Shown here in pieces: positions 7,276 through 14,504 of a stretch of DNA of 15,457 bases (its first letter is position 1; each line of letters opens with the position of its first letter). The stretch spans positions 1 through 15,457 of the forward strand of contig JAIESC010000065.1 of assembly GCA_019746355.1 (NCBI GenBank). The letters run 5' to 3'. The stretch is from Xanthobacteraceae bacterium. GTDB lineage: Bacteria; Pseudomonadota; Alphaproteobacteria; Rhizobiales; Xanthobacteraceae. The translations under genes were made by a program, and so were the position numbers. The notes below the pieces were generated by a model. It did no database searches. It saw only the letters and a program-made list of their open reading frames with translations, and had not been told where the DNA came from.

Positions 7276-7406
7276 TGCAGATCTCACGGGCCGAGGAGCG
7301 GCGCACTTCCGACCAAATTGGCTGGCGCTCTGAGCCAAGCCGTCGTTGCCAATCATGCTAGGATTGACCTGTCTCGTCCACAAATTCCGGATTCGCCGGC
7401 ACAGCC
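7276..7406. promoter_or_regulatory. Divergent promoter region with inverted repeats
   Basis: The 131-base gap between the AraC gene and the GlcF-like gene must hold both promoters. It contains TTGGCT (7318-7323) and AGCCAA (7333-7338) as an inverted repeat with a 9-base spacer, overlapping a small palindrome CCAAATTGG (7313-7321). A TTGACC at 7364-7369 could be a -35 element, but no matching -10 was found. These are candidate operator sites only. Confidence 0.35.
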
Positions 7407-8768
7407 GTGCAAACCGCGTTCACCCAGGATCAGCTTGCGCAGCCGGCGATTGCCGAGGCCGACGGCATTCTGAAGACTTGCGTCCACTATGGATTTTGCA
7501 CGGCGACGTGTCCGACCTACGTGCTGTTCCGCGACGAGAACGACTCGCCCCGCGGCCGTATCGATCTCATTCGGGCGATGCTGGAGAAGGGCGGCGCGCC
7601 GGACCCGAAAACGGTTCATCATCTCGACCGTTGCCTCTCGTGTTGCGCCTGCATGACGACCTGTGCCGTGAAGGTCGATTATGCTCACCTGATCGACATC
7701 GCGCGCAATCACATCGAGCGGACTTTTCGCCGGCCTTTGACGGATCGTCTGCTGCGTCGCTTGCTCGCGCAGGTCCTTCCGTATCCGCGACGCTTTCTCG
7801 CAGCCCTGCTGTTGGCAAGGGCCGCACGACCCGTCGCGCGCCTCATGCCGGGACGCCTGCGGAACCTGATCGGGATGGCGCGAGCGCGGTTGGCGAGACC
7901 CGGGCTGTTGGCGCCGGGCGTGTACCGGGCTGAAGGCGAACGGCGAATGCGGGTCGTGCTGCTGGCCGGCTGCGCGCAGCAAAGCCTGGACCGCAACGTC
8001 AACTCGGCGACGATTGGAGTTCTGCGGCGGCATGGTTGCGACGTTCTTGTCGCGCCAGGCGCAGGATGCTGCGGGGCGCTGCCGCTGCACATGGGCTATG
8101 CCGCGCAGGCGAAGCGACTGGCGTCTGCAAATGTCGGGGCATGGTCCAGGCTCCTCGACGACGGCCTCGACGCCGTGGTCGTCAATGCCTCGGGCTGTGG
8201 AACGACGGTGAAGGACTATGGCCATCTGCTCGGCAGCGATACCGCAAAGCGCATCGCGGCATTGACCTGCGACATCACCGAAATTCTCACGAGGCTCGGC
8301 CTGCGTGCAACCGGCCGGATGCGGCCCTATTGCGTGGCCTATCACGATGCTTGCTCGCTGCAGCACGGACAGCGGGTGGTCGATCAACCGAGGCGGCTGC
8401 TGGCGACGGCCGGATTCAAAGTGGTTGATGTGCCTGAGAAGCACTTCTGCTGCGGCTCGGCAGGCACCTACAATTTGCTGCAGCCCGACATCGCCGATGC
8501 GCTGGGCCAACGCAAGGCGGCGCATATCGCGAGCGTCGAACCCGATATCATCGCCGCCGGCAATCTCGGCTGCATGGTGCAGATCGGCCGCCATTCGGCA
8601 ACTCCGATTGTCCATACCGTCGAGCTTATCGACTGGGCGACCGGCGGGCCGATGCCGGAGGCGCTGCGCGGCCGTCCCCTTCGCGAGCCCGCCGCGCTCG
8701 AGCGCTCCACCGTGACCGGCCCGATCTTGCCGAACGAAACGCCTTCCGACAGTCCAGCAATCTGGTGA
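7407..8768 (+). CDS. GlcF-like (Fe-S)-binding oxidoreductase subunit with two CCG domains
   Basis: A 453-aa protein collinear with E. coli glycolate oxidase iron-sulfur subunit GlcF, including the start: GTG 7407 gives MQTAFTQDQL, matching the family's beginning, though no ribosome site is evident. The N-terminal ferredoxin region has C25-x2-Y28-x2-C31-x3-C35P, where the second cysteine of the usual first cluster is Tyr, and a complete second motif C76, C79, C82, C86 (CLSCCACMTTC). Two CCG domains follow, with C221-C222-G223 and H346-F-C348-C349-G350 cores. Such subunits pass electrons from a flavoprotein to the quinone pool at the inner membrane. The partner gene starts 12 bases downstream. 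It is a paralog rather than GlcF itself, since the partner is not GlcD. Confidence 0.9.
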   Translation: MQTAFTQDQLAQPAIAEADGILKTCVHYGFCTATCPTYVLFRDENDSPRGRIDLIRAMLEKGGAPDPKTVHHLDRCLSCCACMTTCAVKVDYAHLIDIARNHIERTFRRPLTDRLLRRLLAQVLPYPRRFLAALLLARAARPVARLMPGRLRNLIGMARARLARPGLLAPGVYRAEGERRMRVVLLAGCAQQSLDRNVNSATIGVLRRHGCDVLVAPGAGCCGALPLHMGYAAQAKRLASANVGAWSRLLDDGLDAVVVNASGCGTTVKDYGHLLGSDTAKRIAALTCDITEILTRLGLRATGRMRPYCVAYHDACSLQHGQRVVDQPRRLLATAGFKVVDVPEKHFCCGSAGTYNLLQPDIADALGQRKAAHIASVEPDIIAAGNLGCMVQIGRHSATPIVHTVELIDWATGGPMPEALRGRPLREPAALERSTVTGPILPNETPSDSPAIW

Positions 8769-8780
8769 TGGGGATCAGCG

Positions 8781-10301
8781 ATGCCTGAAAATCACGAAGC
8801 GTTCTTCGCCGCAGTCGAAAAGGCGCTGGGGGCCGATAGCGTCAATCGCTCGGAGGAAACAATTCGCCGCTATGCCGAGAACACCATGGCCGGCGGCGAC
8901 GTGAGGCCGTCGGGCGTCGTCTACCCGCGATCGACGTCCGATGTGCAGACCAGCGTGCAGCTGGCCAACGAACACAAGACGCCGCTCTATCCGATCAGCA
9001 CCGGCTACAACATCGGCCTCGGATCGCGCTCTGCCGCACGTCAGGGTCAGGTGATCCTCGATCTCGGCTATCGAATGAACCGCATTCTCGAGATCGATGA
9101 CAAGCTCGCCTACGCGGTCGTCGAGCCGGGCGTCAGTTATCAGGCGCTCCATGACGAGCTCGTTCGTCGCGGGAACAAGCTGATGCTCGATGTCACGTCC
9201 GGTCCGCCGCAGGGCGGCATGATTGGCAACGCCCTGGACAAGGGCGCGGGCTACACGCCCTATTTCGATCATTTCGGGTTCTCCTGCGGGCTGGAAATCG
9301 TTCTCGGCAACGGCGCGATTCTTCGCACCGGCGACGGCGCGCTCAACTCCGAGACGCTCGCGAACTGGCACACCTCGAAATATTCCTTTGGTCCGATTCT
9401 CGACGGTCTGTTCGCGCAATCGAATTACGGCATCGTCACGCGGATGGGAGTATGGCTCTTGCCGCGTCCGCCGATGGTGCGCTCCTTCCATTTCACGTTT
9501 CCCGAGGATGACGACCTGGAGCAGGTCATCGATCTGTGCCGGCCGCTCAAGATGTCGAATTTCGTGCCGACGTTGTTTCGCGTCGCCAATGATCTCTATC
9601 TCTGCGGTTCGGAGGGCGAGAGCCCGGACTATCGTATTTCAAAGGGCAAGTCTTCGATCTCGGACGAGGCGCGCCGCGCCTTGCGCGAGAAGCACGGGCT
9701 CGGCGCCTGGAATGTCTCTGGCGCATTCTATGGCCCGAGCGCTGCGGCGCTCGAGCCGATGGTGCAGCGGGTGCGCGAGCATTTCGGGCAGAGCGGAAAG
9801 GCCCGATATGTCGACCATGCGGATGCGGCTGCGATTCCGCCGCTGCAGGTGGCGATCAATGCGTTCTCCGGAATTCCCAGCCTCGGGGAGCTCGGCCTCC
9901 TGAAATGGCGTCCGGGCGGCGGCAATCTCTGGTTCCTGCCGGGCACGCCGATGGACGGCAAAATCGCCAACGGCTTCCAGCGCATTTGCCGCGGCGTCTA
10001 CGAGCAATACGGCATGGACTACACCGTGATGAATGTGTGTGGCCCGCGCTTTGCCCGCGGTTTGCACGTCATCACGTTCAATCGCGAGGACGAGGACGAG
10101 CGTGCACGGGCCGACGCGTGCTATCGCAAGATGTCGGAGGAGGTCGCTCAGCGCGGCGTGTATGTCGGCCGCGCACCGATTCAATATCACGAATTCCACA
10201 TGGGCCAGGCGATGCCGGCCTATCGTGATGCATGCCATGGCGTAAAGACGGCGCTCGACCCGAACGGCATCATTGCGCCGGGGCGCTATGGAATTGGGTA
10301 G
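8781..10301 (+). CDS. FAD-linked oxidase of the vanillyl-alcohol oxidase / p-cresol methylhydroxylase flavoprotein family
   Basis: A 506-aa VAO-type flavoprotein. The FAD-binding PCMH domain covers about residues 40-220: PLYPISTGYNIGLGSR (68-83), AYAVVEPGVSY (110-120) and GNALDKGAGYTPYFDHFGFSCGLEIVLGNG (149-178, partly quoted), closely matching 4-cresol dehydrogenase PchF and vanillyl-alcohol oxidase. The C-terminal cap ends ALDPNGIIAPGRYGIG, the family's terminal block. Where VAO has the Met-His-His bearing its FAD-linking histidine, this protein reads FARGLHV, so covalent FAD is doubtful. Known relatives oxidise 4-alkylphenols or aryl alcohols; the substrate here is unidentified. It is the second gene of an operon with the GlcF-like subunit, and no cytochrome c subunit is present. 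Confidence 0.88.
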   Translation: MPENHEAFFAAVEKALGADSVNRSEETIRRYAENTMAGGDVRPSGVVYPRSTSDVQTSVQLANEHKTPLYPISTGYNIGLGSRSAARQGQVILDLGYRMNRILEIDDKLAYAVVEPGVSYQALHDELVRRGNKLMLDVTSGPPQGGMIGNALDKGAGYTPYFDHFGFSCGLEIVLGNGAILRTGDGALNSETLANWHTSKYSFGPILDGLFAQSNYGIVTRMGVWLLPRPPMVRSFHFTFPEDDDLEQVIDLCRPLKMSNFVPTLFRVANDLYLCGSEGESPDYRISKGKSSISDEARRALREKHGLGAWNVSGAFYGPSAAALEPMVQRVREHFGQSGKARYVDHADAAAIPPLQVAINAFSGIPSLGELGLLKWRPGGGNLWFLPGTPMDGKIANGFQRICRGVYEQYGMDYTVMNVCGPRFARGLHVITFNREDEDERARADACYRKMSEEVAQRGVYVGRAPIQYHEFHMGQAMPAYRDACHGVKTALDPNGIIAPGRYGIG

Positions 10302-10581
10302 CCGGCCGGCTGGCTGTTGCCGAGCAGCTTCGGACTCCCGGGAAGCCTCGGACACCGCTCTATGGGGGGGTCGCAAACCCCTGCGCCTTTCGGCGCTCCG
10401 CTCCCCTCGTCAGGAGGGCGAGCAGGAAGGAAGCGATTTCGCACAGCCCGGGCGCAAGTACGCCGCAGCAACGGGCAACCGCGCCCGCGATGGGATCGCG
10501 ATCGAAAGACGACATGACGTTCGCGACAGGCGGGATTTTTCAGACCGGGCGGACGCAGGGCAGCGTCCTGAGGCGCCACCG
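10302..10581. other. Convergent intergenic stretch with small GC hairpins
   Basis: 280 bases between the flavoprotein gene and the convergent kdgK. A run of seven G (10364-10370) can pair with CCCC at 10378-10381 or 10403-10406, and GCGCC (10383-10387) pairs with GGCGC (10392-10396) across TTTC. These may end transcription, but no T-run follows. No convincing gene was seen, although long shadow frames cross the region. Confidence 0.35.
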
Positions 10582-11508
10582 CTAATGCACCGCCCCGGTA
10601 TCCCGCGGCATGATCGCGCCGCGGTGGCGCACCTTCTGCGCGGCGAGCGAGTGTCCGGCGAGCGTCGCCGAGGCCGGGCTGTCGCCGGCGAGCCGCGCCG
10701 CGAGATAGCCCGCGTTGAAGCTGTCGCCCGCCGCCGTGGTATCGACCGCCTGCACGACCTCCGGCACCGGCACGTGCTCCTGCTGTCCGCTGACCGCGAC
10801 CAGCGCGCTGTTCGGGCCGTTCTTCACCACGATCTCGCCGATGCCGAACGCCTGCAGCCGCTCGACCGTGGCCTCGGGGCTTGGATCGCCCCACAGCACC
10901 GCTTCGTCGTCGAAGGTCGGCAGCGCGTAGTCGACGCGCTTCAGCGCCTCCATGAACACCGTGCGCGTGCGCGGCAGGTCGCCTTTCCAGCCGTGCGGAC
11001 GGAAGTTGCCGTCGAACGCGACCTTGGCGCCCTGCTGCCGTGCCATCTCGACGATGGCCAGCAGCCGGCCGAGCCCGACATTGCTGTAGAGCGACAGCGT
11101 CACGCCGGAAAAATAAATGAGCTTCGCGCCGAGCATGCTCTCGGCGACCCGGTTCCACTCGGGCAGCTCGAACAGCTCGCGCGCCGGCGCTTCGCCGCGC
11201 CAGTAGCGGAAGCGGCGCTCGCCCTTGGAGTCCGTTTCGATGATGTAGAGGCCGGGAAGCCGCCCAGGCACGCGCAGCATCAGGTCGGTCTTGACGCCCT
11301 CGGCCGCCGCCATCGCGATCATGCTGTCGGAATAGGGGTCGTCGCCGAGCGCAGTCGCGTAGGCCGCGTCGACGCCGGCACGGGCGAGATAGACCGCGGT
11401 GTTGAAGGTGTCGCCGCCGCACGTCATGCCGAAGCGGCCGTCATTGCCGCGCGCAAGCTCGGCCATCACCTCGCCGATGGCGATCACCCGGGTTTTCTGT
11501 TCGGCCAT
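10582..11508 (-). CDS. kdgK: 2-keto-3-deoxygluconate kinase (PfkB family)
   Basis: A 308-aa sugar kinase starting MAEQKTRVIAIGEVMAEL; an in-frame ATG at 11562 would add 18 residues not typical of the family. It matches E. coli KdgK block by block: GGDTFNTAVYLAR near the N-terminus, RLPGLYIIETDSKGERRFRYWR in the lid/substrate region (partly), FDGNFRP, the acidic TFDDEAVLWG block and the PfkB signature DTTAAGDSFNAGYLA with catalytic base D262. It phosphorylates 2-keto-3-deoxygluconate with ATP, feeding the Entner-Doudoroff-type route from uronates and sugar acids. It stands alone on the minus strand, divergent from the zinc operon; no other uronate genes are in the window. Confidence 0.9.
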   Translation of the reverse strand: MAEQKTRVIAIGEVMAELARGNDGRFGMTCGGDTFNTAVYLARAGVDAAYATALGDDPYSDSMIAMAAAEGVKTDLMLRVPGRLPGLYIIETDSKGERRFRYWRGEAPARELFELPEWNRVAESMLGAKLIYFSGVTLSLYSNVGLGRLLAIVEMARQQGAKVAFDGNFRPHGWKGDLPRTRTVFMEALKRVDYALPTFDDEAVLWGDPSPEATVERLQAFGIGEIVVKNGPNSALVAVSGQQEHVPVPEVVQAVDTTAAGDSFNAGYLAARLAGDSPASATLAGHSLAAQKVRHRGAIMPRDTGAVH

Positions 11509-11649
11509 GCGGCGTCCGGCTTTATGGGCGGTTTCGTTGGTCTCAGCCGACAATGGCGGCATGGCGAAGCCTTGGCAACGTCATATTCGCCGGCCCGTCG
11601 GAGGATTTCATAATCGGATGAATGGTTTAGCCACTCTGGAAAGCAGCAA

Positions 11650-11668
11650 TATGTTATATTATAACATA
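11650..11668. promoter_or_regulatory. Zur-box palindrome
   Basis: TATGTTATATTATAACATA is a perfect 19-base palindrome around one central T, embedded in GC-rich DNA. It fits the alphaproteobacterial Zur operator pattern (TGTTATA-n-TATAACA) as I know it. It lies 5 bases before the first ATG of the operon that encodes znuC, znuB and znuA, so zinc-dependent repression of that operon is the natural reading. The TATATT inside it (11655-11660) could be part of a -10 element. Confidence 0.85.
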
Positions 11669-11673
11669 CGCGT

Positions 11674-11847
11674 ATGAGCGACCATCATCACCACGGTCAC
11701 GCGCACCACCACCATCACGAGGGTCACGCGCATCCTCCGGCGACGGCGCATCCATCGATCCTGCGGATGTCGGCGCTCGAGCGGCTCGGCCTCGCGGCCG
11801 GCCTGATCGCGCTGCTGTGGCTCGCCGCGTTCTGGGCGATGCGGTGA
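11674..11847 (+). CDS. 57-aa histidine-rich single-helix membrane protein in the zinc-uptake operon
   Basis: A short gene that ordinary length cut-offs would miss. ATG 11674 to TGA 11845-11847. Thirteen of the first 26 residues are His (positions 4-7, 9, 11-15, 18, 20 and 26), mixed with Gly, Ala and Glu, followed by a short Pro/Ala linker and one transmembrane helix at about residues 36-56 (LERLGLAAGLIALLWLAAFW) ending MR. The His tract should bind zinc or similar metals. It is the first gene after the Zur box, and its stop codon overlaps the GAGGGGA ribosome site of znuC. A membrane-tethered zinc buffer or chaperone for ZnuABC is inferred; no known family was recognised. No ribosome site precedes its ATG. 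Confidence 0.8.
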   Translation: MSDHHHHGHAHHHHHEGHAHPPATAHPSILRMSALERLGLAAGLIALLWLAAFWAMR

Positions 11848-11852
11848 GGGGA
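11846..11852 (+). promoter_or_regulatory. znuC ribosome site overlapping the upstream stop codon
   Basis: GAGGGGA lies 3 bases before ATG 11856 and overlaps the TGA (11845-11847) of the histidine-rich gene, so translation of the two is likely coupled. It supports 11856 over an upstream in-frame start at 11817, which would overlap the histidine-rich gene. Confidence 0.6.
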
Positions 11853-11855
11853 CCG

Positions 11856-12623
11856 ATGAACGCACCCAAGACCGCACCCATGAACGCGCAGCTTCAATTC
11901 CACAACCTGACGCTCGGCTACGACCGCCACCCGGCCGTGCATCATCTCGACGGCGCGGTGCAGAGCGGCTCGCTGACCGCCGTGGTCGGCCCGAACGGCG
12001 CGGGCAAGTCGACGCTGTTCAAAGGCGTGGTCGGCGTCATCAAGCCGCTGGCCGGCACGATCGAGCGCAACGGCGTCGCGCCGGAGGACATCGCCTATCT
12101 GCCGCAGATCGCCGACATCGACCGCAGTTTCCCGATCAACGTCTATGACCTGGTGGCGATGGGACTTTGGCGCAGCAAGGGCCTGTTCGGCGGCATCGGC
12201 CGCAAGGACCGCGACGCGATCGAGCACGCGATCGGTGCCGTCGGCCTCACCGGTTTCGAGCAGCGGCCGATCGGTACGCTGTCCGGCGGGCAGATGCAGC
12301 GCATGCTGTTTGCGCGGCTCCTGCTGCAGGATGCGCGCGTGATCGTGCTCGACGAGCCGTTCAACGCCATCGACGCCAAGACCTGCGCCGATCTCATCGT
12401 GCTGATCCGGCAATGGCATGGCGAGCAGCGCACCATCCTCACCGCGCTGCACGACCTCGAGCTGGTGAAGGCGCATTTTCCCGAAACGCTGCTGCTCGCG
12501 CGCGAGCCGGTGGCCTGGGGCAAGACCGCCGAGGTGCTGACCCCCGACAATTGGGCGAGAGCCCGGCACATGTGCGAGGCATTCGACGATCAGGCCCAGG
12601 CCTGCGTCGTCGAGGCGGCATGA
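11856..12623 (+). CDS. znuC: Zinc ABC transporter ATP-binding protein
   Basis: A 255-aa ABC ATPase of the metal-uptake (ZnuC/MntB-like) subfamily. Visible elements in order: Walker A GPNGAGKST at about residues 47-55, Q-loop in YLPQ, ABC signature LSGGQMQRMLFARLL, Walker B VIVLDEPF followed by D-loop NAID, and the switch His in LTALHDLE. The C-terminal VAWGKTAEVLTPDNW is typical of the metal subfamily. It would energise zinc import with ZnuB and ZnuA at the inner membrane. The start carries a short direct repeat: a second in-frame ATG at 11880 (MNAQLQF) is an alternative start. It is downstream of the Zur box and histidine-rich gene. Confidence 0.93.
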   Translation: MNAPKTAPMNAQLQFHNLTLGYDRHPAVHHLDGAVQSGSLTAVVGPNGAGKSTLFKGVVGVIKPLAGTIERNGVAPEDIAYLPQIADIDRSFPINVYDLVAMGLWRSKGLFGGIGRKDRDAIEHAIGAVGLTGFEQRPIGTLSGGQMQRMLFARLLLQDARVIVLDEPFNAIDAKTCADLIVLIRQWHGEQRTILTALHDLELVKAHFPETLLLAREPVAWGKTAEVLTPDNWARARHMCEAFDDQAQACVVEAA

Positions 12624-12632
12624 AAGGCTCGG

Positions 12633-12668
12633 GGGCCCCAATTGAACTCGGAATTTGCGGCGGGGCCC
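12633..12668 (+). other. GC-rich inverted repeat in the znuC-znuB gap
   Basis: GGGCCCC (12633-12639) and GGGGCCC (12662-12668) can pair across a 22-base loop in the 98-base gap between znuC and znuB. It may be an mRNA hairpin that stabilises or attenuates within the operon. There is no T-run, so a full terminator is unlikely. Confidence 0.35.
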
Positions 12669-12721
12669 AACACGAAGGCTGCTCATTGTTAGGCAAGCGA
12701 GGGAGATGAAGGAAGTTTAGG

Positions 12722-13591
12722 ATGCTCTACGACACCTTCATCGGCCCATTCGTCGAGTTCGAATTCATGCGCCGCGCGTTCGCCAGCACCTTCGCGCTGG
12801 CGTTCGGCGCGGCACCGATCGGCGTGTTCCTGATGCTGCGGCGGATGAGCCTGATCGGCGACGCCATGGCGCATGCGATCCTGCCCGGCGCGGCGGTGGG
12901 CTTCATGCTGGCTGGGCTCAATCTCCTGGCGATGGCCGCGGGCGGCCTGATTGCGGGTCTCGTGATCGCCGTCGGCGCGGGGCTGATCGCCCGCTCGACA
13001 CAGCTCAAGGAGGATGCATCGCTCGCCGCGTTCTTCCTGATCTCGCTCGCGCTCGGCGTGACGCTGGTCTCGGTCAAGGGCAGTAACGTCGATCTGCTGC
13101 ACTTCCTGTTCGGCTCGGTGCTGGCGGTGGACGATCCGGCGCTGCTGCTCGTCGTCGGCGTCGCCAGCGTCTCGCTTGTGGTGCTGGCGCTGATCTGGCG
13201 GCCGCTGGTGCTGGAATGCGTCGATCCGGGCTTCCTCCGCTCGGTGAGCCGCACCGGCGGGCCGGTGCACATCGCTTTCCTCGCGCTGGTGGTGATGAAC
13301 CTGGTCGGCGGCTTCCAGGCGCTCGGCACGCTGCTTGCGGTCGGCATCATGATGCTGCCCGCGGTCACCGCACGGTTCTGGGCGCGCGACATCACCGGCA
13401 TGATCGGCATCGCCATCGGCTGCGCCGCGCTGTCGGGCTATGCGGGCCTGCTGGTGTCGTATCACGCAGGCCTGCCGTCGGGCCCTGGCATCATCCTCGT
13501 CGCCGGCTTGCTTTATGCGCTGTCGGTTATCGCGGGGCCGGTCGGCGGGCTGGTCTGGCTGTCGCTGACCCGTCGCCATCTGGAGGCATGA
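12722..13591 (+). CDS. znuB: Zinc ABC transporter permease
   Basis: A 289-aa hydrophobic permease of the ABC-3 metal family with about eight membrane segments. The N-terminal LRRMSLIGDAMAHAILPGAAVGF is the conserved family block around the first cytoplasmic loop (partly quoted), and FQALGTLLAVGIMMLPAVTARF is the C-terminal coupling block. GGAAG at 12711-12715 lies 6 bases before the ATG. It is the transmembrane channel for zinc, working as a dimer with ZnuC. Its stop TGA overlaps an ATGA with the next gene region, so it is closely coupled to znuA. Manganese or iron relatives share the fold, but the Zur box and histidine-rich partner favour zinc. Confidence 0.92.
   Translation: MLYDTFIGPFVEFEFMRRAFASTFALAFGAAPIGVFLMLRRMSLIGDAMAHAILPGAAVGFMLAGLNLLAMAAGGLIAGLVIAVGAGLIARSTQLKEDASLAAFFLISLALGVTLVSVKGSNVDLLHFLFGSVLAVDDPALLLVVGVASVSLVVLALIWRPLVLECVDPGFLRSVSRTGGPVHIAFLALVVMNLVGGFQALGTLLAVGIMMLPAVTARFWARDITGMIGIAIGCAALSGYAGLLVSYHAGLPSGPGIILVAGLLYALSVIAGPVGGLVWLSLTRRHLEA
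13582..13586 (+). promoter_or_regulatory. Ribosome site deciding the znuA start
   Basis: GGAGG lies 7 bases before ATG 13594 but only 1 base before the in-frame ATG 13588, so 13594 is the better start. Confidence 0.6.
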
Positions 13592-13593
13592 CC

Positions 13594-14499
13594 ATGATCA
13601 AACGGCTCGGCATCGTCGCGATGGCCATTGCGCTTCTGGCCGCGCCGGCTCACGCGCAGGACAAAGCACAGGACAAGCTCAAGGCCGTCGCCTCCACGTC
13701 GATCATCGGCGATCTCGTCAAGAACGTCGGCGGCGACCGTGTCGAGGTCGCGACGCTGGTCGGTCCGAACAGCGATGCCCATGTGTTCTCGCCCACGCCG
13801 GCGCACGCGAAGACGCTCGCCGCGGCCAGGATCGTGTTCGTCAACGGCCTGGGTCTCGAAGGCTGGATGACGCGGCTGGTCAAGTCGTCCGGCACCAAGG
13901 CTGCGACGGTCGTGGCGAGCACCGGCGTCGCGCCGCGAAAGGCGGCAGACGACGGTCACGGCCACAGCCATGGCGCGGATCCGCACGCCTGGCAGTCCGT
14001 CGTCAACGTCAAGCTTTACGTCGCCAATATCCGCAACGGCCTGAAAGCCGCCGACCCGGCGGGCGCAGCAGCCTACGACACCAATGCCAAAGCCTATCTG
14101 GAAAAGCTCGATGCGCTGGAAGCCGAGGTGAAGGCGGCGATCGGAAAAATCCCGGCCGACCGCCGCAAGATCATCACCACCCATGACGCCTTCGGCTACT
14201 TCGGCGCGGCCTATGGCGTGCAGTTCATCGCGCCGGTCGGCGTGTCGGGGGACGCCGAGCCCTCGGCCAAGGACGTGGCCAGGATCATCGCCCAGGTGAA
14301 GCGGCAGAAAATCCCGGCGGTGTTCATGGAGAACATTTCCGATGCGCGGATGATGCAGCAGATCGCCCGGGAGACCGGCGCGAAGTTCGGCGGCACGCTC
14401 TATTCCGACGCGCTGTCGGACGCGGGCGGTCCCGCCGTGACCTACATCGACATGATGCGCAACAACGTCACCGAGCTCGTCAAGGCGCTCGCGCCGTAG
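13594..14499 (+). CDS. znuA: Zinc ABC transporter substrate-binding protein
   Basis: A 301-aa periplasmic cluster A-I metal-binding protein. Residues 1-21 are a signal peptide ending AHA before QDKAQD. The four metal ligand positions are visible: H63 (in DAHVFSPTP), H131 (DPHAW), H197 (ITTHDAFGYF) and D272 (YSDAL). A short histidine loop (H122, H124, H126 in GHGHSHG) precedes H131, as is usual for zinc rather than manganese members. It captures zinc in the periplasm and passes it to ZnuB. It is the last gene of the operon, overlapping znuB by the 4-base ATGA at the alternative start, and is followed by the long palindromic repeat. Confidence 0.94.
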   Translation: MIKRLGIVAMAIALLAAPAHAQDKAQDKLKAVASTSIIGDLVKNVGGDRVEVATLVGPNSDAHVFSPTPAHAKTLAAARIVFVNGLGLEGWMTRLVKSSGTKAATVVASTGVAPRKAADDGHGHSHGADPHAWQSVVNVKLYVANIRNGLKAADPAGAAAYDTNAKAYLEKLDALEAEVKAAIGKIPADRRKIITTHDAFGYFGAAYGVQFIAPVGVSGDAEPSAKDVARIIAQVKRQKIPAVFMENISDARMMQQIARETGAKFGGTLYSDALSDAGGPAVTYIDMMRNNVTELVKALAP

Positions 14500-14504
14500 C
14501 ATGC

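Noticed and set aside
7276..7383. 36-residue N-terminal extension of the AraC regulator
   Set aside because: Not regulator-like and would cover most of the divergent promoter region.
10273..11613. 446-codon plus-strand open frame opposite kdgK
   Set aside because: The minus strand matches KdgK throughout; this frame is a GC-rich shadow rich in Arg and His with no domain.
11724..12686. 320-codon minus-strand open frame opposite znuC
   Set aside because: znuC has every ABC ATPase motif on the plus strand; the opposite frame is a shadow.
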